This document shows, one piece after another, positions 1 through 5,012 of a stretch of 5,012 nt of DNA. The notes beneath the pieces are model-generated. The model was not told the DNA's origin. It did not search any database and saw only the letters and a list, made by a program, of their open reading frames with translations. The position numbers were made by a program, and so were the translations under genes. The first letter of the stretch is position 1. The number at the start of each line of letters is the position of its first letter. Location: NCBI GenBank assembly GCA_903913355.1, contig CAIWKU010000495.1, positions 1-5,012 on the forward strand, given 5' to 3'. This stretch comes from an uncultured Bacteroidota bacterium. Its GTDB lineage: Bacteria > Bacteroidota > Bacteroidia > Chitinophagales > Chitinophagaceae.

Positions 1-46
1 AACACCTGTACTTATCTAACCAACAACCATGCATTGATAGCTAAAA

Positions 47-74
47 AAAAGGAAAAGACTTCTATTTTCCTTTT
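47..74. terminator. AT-rich hairpin, possible terminator of a gene left of the window
   Basis: A perfect 10-bp stem is formed by AAAAGGAAAA (47-56) and TTTTCCTTTT (65-74) around an 8-base loop. It is preceded by further A residues (43-46). An A-run, a stem and a T-run in this order resemble a bidirectional Rho-independent terminator. However, the stem has only two G:C pairs and much of the T-run lies inside it, so it would be weak. It could close a plus-strand gene ending just left of the window or near position 19. Confidence 0.35.
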
Positions 75-289
75 AGTCCCATATTACCCAATAATTCATA
101 CTTGGACAACGGTTTAGCACCTCACCCATTCGTTTCTATTTACCAGCTAAATCATTGATTATCCATTCAATTTTGAGTTCCTAGTAGCTAAATTTTGTTG
201 ATTTCAGTTGCGAAGATTTCCAAAGCTAAATACAACAGTCTATTTGTTTGGCCCTATTGAGTCGTGTTTTTGTCGTAAATAATTCTAGG

Positions 290-373
290 TTCACCCACAG
301 TTTACCCACAGTTCACCCACAGTATACCCACATTCTAGTGGGTAACATATGGGTAAACAGTGGGTTAACTGTC
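290..373. repeat. 11-bp iteron-like repeats forming a 76-bp imperfect palindrome
   Basis: Four head-to-tail 11-bp units lie at 290-300, 301-311, 312-322 and 323-333, with consensus TTYACCCACAG; the fourth is TATACCCACAT. Three units in the opposite orientation follow, centred on GTGGGTAA (338-345), TGGGTAAAC (350-358) and GTGGGTTAAC (360-369). As a result 297-318 pairs with 351-372 (19 of 22 positions) and TACCCAC (325-331) pairs with GTGGGTA (338-344) around a 6-base loop. A further reverse copy, TTGTGGGTGA, lies at 456-465. One unit per helical turn, on both strands, suggests an array of protein-binding sites. TTACCCACA (302-310) differs from the E. coli DnaA-box consensus TTATCCACA at one base. 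The bound protein is unknown. Confidence 0.8.
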
Positions 374-683
374 TTTATATAGCGAACTTATTAATAACTA
401 AACGCATTGTTATCGGAGTAACTATTAAGTGGGAGAACATCATCAGTCGAATGGTTTGTGGGTGAGATTTACGGGCTGGTATTTCTTGATTGCCATGTAT
501 AAAATCATTGTTTTACACTTAGTATAGAACAGATTACTTTATACCAGTATTTATGAAAGTGAATATGATCACTACTTAACACTTTTTTCTATCAGTTAAG
601 AATGCTGGAATTTGTAGGCCAGAGGAACAACCATAACAAGAAAATATATTGTACAATCAGAATATACTTCTTTACTTTAAGCT

Positions 684-1118
684 ATGAAACGGATTATCCC
701 TCTTCTTATCTGTTCTCTACTTGGAGCATGCAGAACCAGTAGGATGGAAACAACTGCTATTATTAAGGTTCTCGAAACAGAATCCGCCAGCTGGCGAAAC
801 AGAGATTCTGCCACGCATGCTGATTGTTGGTATATTCAACCGTATAGCAGTGTATTGGTTTCTACAACAGATGGGAAAACCCTGGATATTCCCGCAACTG
901 CGATGATAACGGCCAGTCCTGAACGAATGGGTAATGGTGGCAGTGCGGTTAATAGCCAATACAAGATAAGTGTTCAGGGCAAGTCAGCATGGGTAAGCCA
1001 TCATGAAGAGTCCACCGATAAGGATGGAAAAAAATCCTATTCTTATGAGATCAGGATGCTGGAAAAAATAAATGGTCAATGGAAATTAGTTGGTCAGTCT
1101 ATCCATATGCTTAAATAA
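684..1118 (+). CDS. small lipoprotein, probable NTF2/SnoaL-like (DUF4440-type) domain
   Basis: This encodes a 144-residue exported protein. Residues 1-15 form a short signal peptide (MKR followed by a hydrophobic run) ending in a lipobox, L13-G14-A15-C16, so Cys16 should be lipidated and anchor the protein in a membrane. Residues 22-50 are a helix with the look of the NTF2/SnoaL-like families (ETESASWRNRDSATHADCW). The C-terminal strand EKINGQWKLVGQSIHMLK fits the final strand of such cone-shaped alpha+beta folds, where 'NG.WKIV..S' is typical. The length fits one such domain. No catalytic residues can be assigned, and members of this fold range from enzymes to binding proteins, so the function is unknown. 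The ATG at 684 is chosen because it gives the complete signal peptide; there is no Shine-Dalgarno sequence, which is usual in Bacteroidota. The gene is convergent with the large gene, and palindrome P1 begins 17 bases after its stop. Confidence 0.8.
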   Translation: MKRIIPLLICSLLGACRTSRMETTAIIKVLETESASWRNRDSATHADCWYIQPYSSVLVSTTDGKTLDIPATAMITASPERMGNGGSAVNSQYKISVQGKSAWVSHHEESTDKDGKKSYSYEIRMLEKINGQWKLVGQSIHMLK

Positions 1119-1134
1119 CATATTCTCTTACACT

Positions 1135-1172
1135 AGCAAGGGTTGTTGGTCAGGCGACCAACAACCCTTGCT
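1135..1172. repeat. palindromic repeat P1 (17-bp perfect stem)
   Basis: The core arms GTTGTTGGTC (1142-1151) and GACCAACAAC (1156-1165) flank the centre AGGC. Seven more pairs, AGCAAGG (1135-1141) with CCTTGCT (1166-1172), extend the stem to a perfect 17 bp with a 4-base loop. It lies 17 bases after the lipoprotein stop codon and so could act as its terminator or as an mRNA-stabilising hairpin. Neither strand has a T-run after it, so it is not a canonical intrinsic terminator. It is the strongest of four related copies in the window. Confidence 0.9.
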
Positions 1173-1174
1173 GC

Positions 1175-1241
1175 GAAAATACTTTAGTCTTTTACATTAG
1201 TATAATGAACAGGCTTCTATAATTCCATTCGCCTTATAGCC
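1175..1241 (-). pseudogene. degenerate duplicate of the 3' end of the propeller-amidohydrolase gene
   Basis: These 67 bases align with 1299-1366, the last codons and trailer of the large gene, at roughly 80% identity counted by eye with one single-base gap. On the minus strand the copy reads G-E-W-N-Y, then a 1-base deletion, then KPVHYTNVKD and stop (TAA, 1186-1184). The intact gene ends S-E-W-N-Y-E, then KPVNNTDVKD and stop. The copy has no upstream coding body: at its left end in gene sense (about 1241) it abuts the truncated palindrome at 1242-1260. It cannot be a functional gene. It could be a tandem duplicate of the gene end or the remnant of a deleted paralogue. Confidence 0.85.
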
Positions 1242-1260
1242 GTTGTTTGTCGCCTATGCC
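1242..1260. repeat. truncated palindrome copy adjoining P2
   Basis: CCGTTGTTTGTCGCCT (1240-1255) matches CCGTTGTTGGTCGCCT (1259-1274) at 15 of 16 positions, in direct orientation with a 19-base period. It contains one arm and the GCCT centre of the palindrome, but the second arm is missing and replaced by ATGCC before P2 starts. It lies at the junction between the duplicated gene end and P2 and may be a recombination scar. Confidence 0.75.
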
Positions 1261-1284
1261 GTTGTTGGTCGCCTGACCAACAAC
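1261..1284. repeat. palindromic repeat P2
   Basis: The arms GTTGTTGGTC (1261-1270) and GACCAACAAC (1275-1284) form a 10-bp stem around the centre GCCT. TTTTT follows at 1285-1289, so for plus-strand transcripts this resembles an intrinsic terminator that could stop read-through towards the large gene. For the large gene itself (minus strand) the A-run comes before the hairpin and no T-run follows. It lies 23 bases beyond that gene's stop codon. Confidence 0.9.
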
Positions 1285-1307
1285 TTTTTCAATGTGATGA
1301 AAATATT

Positions 1308-4300
1308 TTAATCCTTCACATCAGTATTATTCACAGGTTTCTCATAATTCCATTCGCTTTTTATCAACTTCCTTTTTTCAGGATACACTTCATCACAAGT
1401 ATTTCCTTCATACAATCTGCCATTCTTCATTACATATTTAATGGAGTTGGTATTACGTATATTTAGTAATGGGTTTTTATCAAGGATAATCAAGTCGGCT
1501 AATTTACCTACTTCAATACTTCCCAGGTCTTTATCCAAACCCAAACCTGTTGCACCGAGAATGGTGGCTGTTTTCAACACATCCATATTTCGCATGCCAC
1601 CACTTTGCATAGCCCACATTTCCCAATGATACCCCAGGCCCTGAAATTCGCCATGGCTGCCAATACCGGCTAAACCATTGGCTTCTACTAACGCCTTCAT
1701 TGATTTGGCATGTTTTGGAAATACATGTTCTTCTTTCATAAACCAGCCCTCGCTTACCCTTCTTGTTTTTCCAGCCAACTCTTCATACGGCATAAAGTAC
1801 TGCATCTTACTATCATGGTAAGGGTCTTCTGTTTCCCAAAAATAATTTTCTGCAAATGGGCCACCATAGGAAACTAACAATGTGGGGGTAACAATCATTT
1901 TGGATTGCGCAATAGAAGTAATCACATCTTTATATAAAGGATAGATCGGAATAGCATGTTCATGACCCGGATAACCATCCAATAAATTCGTCATATTTAA
2001 TTTAAAATTCAATCCTCCCTCTGTTGTAGGCATCAGTTGCTGATTTCTGGCGGCATTTATGATCAACTCGCGTTGTTTACGATTACCTGCCAGATACATT
2101 TTGATGTATTTGGTATGGTAATATTTGCTGTATTGTTTCAATACACTTTCCGCTTGCGCTGAATCTTTGATATTATAATCCCAAAAACCTACACCTGGTC
2201 CTGTTGAATATATTCGGGGTCCTACCATTTTGCCCGCTTCCACCATATCACCGTAAGTCAATACATCTGTTGTGGCCGTTTGTGGGTCGCGCGTGGTGGT
2301 TACACCATAAGCCAGGTTGGTTGCATAGATCCATATTTGATTTTTCTGGATACCCCAGTTTGGCCACATATGCGAATGGGTATCTACAAAACCCGGCGTA
2401 ATGGTTTCTCCACTCATATCCATCACTTTTGCATCTGATGGTACTTTAAAAGAGCCATGTTTGCCTACCGCTTTGATTCGGTTGTTTACAATTAAAATAT
2501 CCCCATTCTCAATCACTTCATCCTTGTTCATGGTAATAATGCGAGCCCCTTTTAATAAAACAGTTCCTGCAGGCATATCTTTCTGATAAAATACACTTAC
2601 CTCTGTTTCAGATGCTTTGTAATTCGGGTCTTCTTTTTTTACAGCAATCGGTTGTTTCGTTTTTGAGGTATCTGCTTTAACGATATCCTGTTTTGCTTTT
2701 TCTAAAGAATCGGCTAAACGTTTTGTTTCTTCTTTCTTTGCTGTTTTTACACTGTCTTCAAAAAATTCTGCCCGATCAATATCATATACAAAGTGGGATG
2801 CGCCCAGACTCCAGTGCACTTTTTTCCCATCGTCTTCCCATGTTGGAAACTCGCCACCCAATTCGGTTAACTTACGGGCAGGAAATTGAGCAGAGCCGGC
2901 ATCTGCAAGGGATAGATTAACCACTTTTCCTGTTTGCGGTATGGTAAATACATATATTTCATTATTGACTTGCGCCAATGCTTTTTTACCTATCGGTGAA
3001 ATCGTAATCGTACCCGCAGAAGATGGCATACTCATCTCCATAGCCTCTGTTTCATTCTGATTCAACAAACAATTATCTCCGGCCTTTAGTTTGTCTTTCC
3101 AATTGCTCATACCTGCCGTGGTAATACCCGTAACATGTGCAATTGTTTTTTCGTCTGTACCATCCCATTTAATGGATAATAAATTCCCATTCCCGTTGTT
3201 CAAATAAATCCTATCGTTAGTTCCTTTTACAAAATGTAGATTACCTCTTCCATTTGCTTTATCAATCACTGTGATACTACCACCGGTAGAAGCTATCCAG
3301 CATATTTCATCTTCAGATTCGTTATAGCCAGGACCGATCGAATTTTTATATGCCTGTGCTTTGCTTCTGAGAAAAACAATTTTATCGCCTTCGTTATTAT
3401 ATACCGGGTTTTGGTAAAACCCATTTAATACAGTTAGCTTTTGCTGGTTGCTGCCATCTGAATTTATTTTGAATAAATTGCCTCCGTCAGCATTCCAGGT
3501 AGTGAATACAATCGTTTTCCCATCATTGCTCCAGACAGGTTGTGCTTCAGTAAACTCATTGGAAGTAATTCTTTTTGGGGTACCATTTGGATAATCCATC
3601 ACATATAACCTGTTCAATACCGTAAACGCCAGCCTTTTTCCATCGGGAGAAGGAACGGCATCCCGTATTTGTGTGGCCAATTGATGGGAAGTATCTTTTA
3701 CAGGATACTTAAATTCTAATCTAGCCCCCAATTCCAATTCAACATCTACTTCAAAAGGAATTTCTACAGCGGGTGACCCATCAATAGGAATTCGATGAAT
3801 TTTTCCACCATAAGAGGCAATGATATTTTTACTGTCTGGGGTAAAACACATACCAGGCAATACCCCCATCGTGGCTATCGACTCCTGATCATCCCTTTGA
3901 ATAGGATATGCCAACCATTTCTCATCACCGGTTTCTATATTACGTAATACCAATCCTGTTTTGTCTTCATATCGGCTACCATACACCAACCATTTACCAT
4001 CTTTAGATAAAACGGGTGTAAAGGCAGAGCCATATCTTGAAGTAATCGTAGTTGTTTTAGCGTTGTTCCTATCGTACACCCCCAGTTGATATTGTGGCAT
4101 GGATGCGTTATAATTCCATGGACCAAACCGGCGTGAAAAATAAATATATCTTCCATCTGCGCTAAGTGCGGGATCAATGGTTTTTAAATTAGCCGGCTGA
4201 TCAATCAACTGAACACCACCACCTCCATTTTTATGTATCATATATAATTGGATATTCAGTCGCCCCTTTGAATAGACGATATAATCCCCATCCGGCGTCC

Positions 4301-4775
4301 AGGTGGCCGAAGGATAATTCTGGTCATTATCTTTCGTTAACTGCACTGTATCTTTCTTCTCAAAATCAATATACCAAAGGTTTTCAGCGCCGCTTCTGTC
4401 TGAAGTAAACAATAATCTTTTTCCATCCGGACTATAGCGTGGATGTGTATCAAAGGCCAGACCTTTGGTTATTTGTGTGGCTTTTCCACCAGTTGCGGGA
4501 ACGGTATAAATATCTCCCATAAGATCGAACACGAGAGTTTTTCCATCTGGACTTATATCTAGGGATGTCCAGGTTCCTTCATTGGTGCTAAAATTAATTT
4601 TACGTTGTGGTTTAGTAGGCAAATCTTTATACTGTGTATATTTCACAGAATTCTTAGCTGTAGTATCGTTATATTTTTTTATAGAATAGGCATCGTAAAA
4701 ATCTAAGGCTTTGCTTTGTGTAAGAGCCGTTAATAAAAATACAGAGATGGCCAAGACATGTTTAGCATGTTTCAT
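1308..4775 (-). CDS. secreted TolB/PD40-propeller and amidohydrolase fusion protein
   Basis: This 1155-residue protein is predicted to be exported: residues 1-23 form a Sec signal peptide (MKHAKH, hydrophobic core, SKA cleavage site). Residues of about 60-665 carry repeated PD40/TolB-type propeller blades with SPDGK-like turns, for example at 75-79, 115-119, 375-380, 416-420 and 646-651. A charged Lys/Glu-rich linker (about 670-720) leads to a metal-dependent amidohydrolase domain (about 735-1125). There GFVDTHSHMW supplies the metal-binding HxH pair (His800, His802). Further motifs are IKMYL (Lys892), TEGG (918-921), GHEH (937-940), SHGE (1040-1043) and GSIEVGKLADLIILDKNPL. The usual late Asp of the superfamily is replaced at SHGE; I recall GAHG-type sequences there in this fusion family. 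The substrate is unknown, with hydrolysis of a C-N bond in peptide-like or cyclic amide compounds likely. The start at 4775 gives the signal peptide; no Shine-Dalgarno is visible. The frame is intact. Its 3' end is duplicated downstream. Confidence 0.93.
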   Translation of the reverse strand: MKHAKHVLAISVFLLTALTQSKALDFYDAYSIKKYNDTTAKNSVKYTQYKDLPTKPQRKINFSTNEGTWTSLDISPDGKTLVFDLMGDIYTVPATGGKATQITKGLAFDTHPRYSPDGKRLLFTSDRSGAENLWYIDFEKKDTVQLTKDNDQNYPSATWTPDGDYIVYSKGRLNIQLYMIHKNGGGGVQLIDQPANLKTIDPALSADGRYIYFSRRFGPWNYNASMPQYQLGVYDRNNAKTTTITSRYGSAFTPVLSKDGKWLVYGSRYEDKTGLVLRNIETGDEKWLAYPIQRDDQESIATMGVLPGMCFTPDSKNIIASYGGKIHRIPIDGSPAVEIPFEVDVELELGARLEFKYPVKDTSHQLATQIRDAVPSPDGKRLAFTVLNRLYVMDYPNGTPKRITSNEFTEAQPVWSNDGKTIVFTTWNADGGNLFKINSDGSNQQKLTVLNGFYQNPVYNNEGDKIVFLRSKAQAYKNSIGPGYNESEDEICWIASTGGSITVIDKANGRGNLHFVKGTNDRIYLNNGNGNLLSIKWDGTDEKTIAHVTGITTAGMSNWKDKLKAGDNCLLNQNETEAMEMSMPSSAGTITISPIGKKALAQVNNEIYVFTIPQTGKVVNLSLADAGSAQFPARKLTELGGEFPTWEDDGKKVHWSLGASHFVYDIDRAEFFEDSVKTAKKEETKRLADSLEKAKQDIVKADTSKTKQPIAVKKEDPNYKASETEVSVFYQKDMPAGTVLLKGARIITMNKDEVIENGDILIVNNRIKAVGKHGSFKVPSDAKVMDMSGETITPGFVDTHSHMWPNWGIQKNQIWIYATNLAYGVTTTRDPQTATTDVLTYGDMVEAGKMVGPRIYSTGPGVGFWDYNIKDSAQAESVLKQYSKYYHTKYIKMYLAGNRKQRELIINAARNQQLMPTTEGGLNFKLNMTNLLDGYPGHEHAIPIYPLYKDVITSIAQSKMIVTPTLLVSYGGPFAENYFWETEDPYHDSKMQYFMPYEELAGKTRRVSEGWFMKEEHVFPKHAKSMKALVEANGLAGIGSHGEFQGLGYHWEMWAMQSGGMRNMDVLKTATILGATGLGLDKDLGSIEVGKLADLIILDKNPLLNIRNTNSIKYVMKNGRLYEGNTCDEVYPEKRKLIKSEWNYEKPVNNTDVKD

Positions 4776-4832
4776 GCAGTTAGTTTTAGAAAAGTAAAAT
4801 AATATAAAATTCGGAAAATGACTATTTTTTCT

Positions 4833-4866
4833 ATGCTGTTGTTGGCAGCCTGACCAACAACAGCAT
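4833..4866. repeat. palindromic repeat P3
   Basis: A 13-bp perfect stem pairs ATGCTGTTGTTGG (4833-4845) with CCAACAACAGCAT (4854-4866) around an 8-base loop CAGCCTGA. The core is the same element as P1, P2 and P4, but the inner two pairs of the stem are lost (TCG became CAG). The outer arms ATGCT/AGCAT differ from those of P1 and still pair. TTTTTT (4825-4830) lies before and AAAAAAA (4868-4874) after it on the plus strand, the reverse of a bidirectional terminator. It lies 57 bases upstream of the large gene's start codon. Confidence 0.88.
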
Positions 4867-4880
4867 TAAAAAAAGATCTT

Positions 4881-4913
4881 TTCAAAAAAGCCCCATTAAT
4901 AATAAATAATATT
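4881..4913 (-). pseudogene. degenerate duplicate of the 3' end of the gene at the right edge
   Basis: These 33 bases match 4968-5000 at 27 of 33 positions without a gap. On the minus strand the copy reads ILFIINGAFLK where the neighbouring gene ends TLFIIDGTFLK and stop. In the copy the stop codon is AGA (Arg), and the frame runs on into P3. Weaker similarity continues from the gene end through the AT-rich spacer to the palindrome. It has no coding body of its own and is not a functional gene. The arrangement mirrors the duplicate at 1175-1241. Confidence 0.75.
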
Positions 4914-4921
4914 CTCAAAAC

Positions 4922-4947
4922 CGTTGTTGGTCGCCCGACCAACAACG
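4922..4947. repeat. palindromic repeat P4
   Basis: The arms GTTGTTGGTC (4923-4932) and GACCAACAAC (4937-4946) surround the centre GCCC. One more C:G pair (4922, 4947) makes an 11-bp stem. In the direction of the right-edge gene it follows that gene's stop codon after 16 bases, so it lies where a terminator or 3'-end-protecting hairpin would be. No T-run follows on the minus strand (GGTTTTGAG comes next), so a canonical terminator is not supported. Confidence 0.9.
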
Positions 4948-4963
4948 AGATTGTTAAATAGTT

Positions 4964-5012
4964 CTATTTCAAAAAGGTTCCATCTATAATAAATAATGTT
5001 GCACCATCTGGC
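4964..5012 (-). CDS. C-terminal end of an unidentified protein, cut by the window edge
   Basis: On the minus strand the sequence entering from the right edge is open in one frame, reads PDGATLFIIDGTFLK, and stops at TAG (4966-4964). The fragment is too short to identify a family. Two things support it as a true gene end. The residue pattern is protein-like (alternating hydrophobic strand, D-G turn). The diverged copy at 4881-4913 also keeps the same frame, with several changes that are synonymous or conservative. It lies 188 bases upstream of the large gene on the same strand, so co-transcription is possible, but two palindromes lie between them. Confidence 0.6.
   Translation of the reverse strand, partial: PDGATLFIIDGTFLK

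Larger units (their letters stand above)
20..683. other. long gene-free region left of the lipoprotein gene
   Basis: I see no convincing coding sequence here on either strand. Possible small frames (for example from ATG at 496, 554 or 602) are very short or run out of frame into the lipoprotein gene, and none looks protein-like. No tRNA or rRNA is visible. The stretch is AT-rich and contains a hairpin at 47-74, a repeat cluster at 290-373 with an outlying copy at 456-465, and a small inverted repeat CTTAAC (575-580) with GTTAAG (595-600). The promoter of the gene at 684 must lie in its right part, but I found no clear Bacteroidota promoter (TAnnTTTG with an upstream TTG). Confidence 0.6.

Noticed and set aside
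2..19. Possible C-terminus (TPVLI-stop) of a plus-strand gene entering from the left
   Set aside because: Only five codons are visible, and two other frames are also open at the edge, so no frame can be preferred.
575..600. Inverted repeat CTTAAC/GTTAAG with a 14-base loop
   Set aside because: Six-base arms are expected by chance in AT-rich DNA, and nothing around it supports a function.
602..742. Open frame of 46 codons starting at ATG 602 and overlapping the lipoprotein gene
   Set aside because: It runs in another frame through the signal-peptide region of the convincing lipoprotein gene, and its product shows no domain-like or exported features.
717..959. Minus-strand open frame inside the lipoprotein gene
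   Set aside because: It is an antisense shadow of a gene with a clear signal peptide and lipobox, and the product has no recognisable features.
1135..1284. CRISPR array or integron attC sites
   Set aside because: The repeats are perfect palindromes without regular unique spacers, the stretches between them are copies of gene ends, and there is no cas gene, integrase or attC-type R/L box arrangement.
3935..4177. Second minus-strand frame inside the propeller region
   Set aside because: It overlaps the intact 1155-residue frame completely and has no features of its own.
4789..4796. TACTTTTC on the minus strand as a -7 element (TAnnTTTG) for the large gene
   Set aside because: The last base does not match, no TTG lies at the proper distance upstream, and it would leave a leader of only a few bases.

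Overview
The window looks like chromosomal DNA of a Bacteroidota member, probably the Chitinophagaceae/Sphingobacteriia side. The main gene is a secreted fusion of a TolB/PD40-type propeller and an amidohydrolase, a type common in that phylum. Both complete genes lack a Shine-Dalgarno sequence, and the DNA is AT-rich. The lineage is an inference from protein style, not from a marker gene.

Layout. Positions 1-683 hold no convincing gene. They contain a weak AT-rich terminator-like hairpin (47-74) and a striking cluster of 11-bp repeats (290-373) that folds into a 76-bp imperfect palindrome. Positions 684-1118 (+) encode a small lipoprotein with an NTF2/SnoaL-like look. Positions 1308-4775 (-) encode the 1155-residue propeller-amidohydrolase, convergent with the lipoprotein gene. 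Positions 4964-5012 (-) are the last 15 codons and stop of an unidentified gene that enters from the right edge and lies upstream of the large gene on the same strand.

The most unusual content is in the two spacers around the large gene. Each carries two copies of one palindrome: arms GTTGTTGGTC and GACCAACAAC around a 4-base centre, in places lengthened by extra paired bases. The left pair is P1 (1135-1172) and P2 (1261-1284); the right pair is P3 (4833-4866) and P4 (4922-4947). Between the two palindromes of each pair lies a diverged copy of the 3' end of the gene that points into that spacer. At 1175-1241 it is the end of the large gene. At 4881-4913 it is the end of the gene at the right edge. 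On the minus strand both loci therefore read: gene 3' end, palindrome, second degenerate gene 3' end, palindrome. The same arrangement at two unrelated genes suggests a shared process, for example hairpin-stimulated tandem duplication, a small mobile cassette that uses gene 3' ends, or copying anchored at transcript ends. The sequence alone does not decide between these.

The proteins do not form an obvious pathway. Both complete products appear to be exported (one lipoprotein, one Sec-secreted enzyme), but they are convergently transcribed and probably independent.
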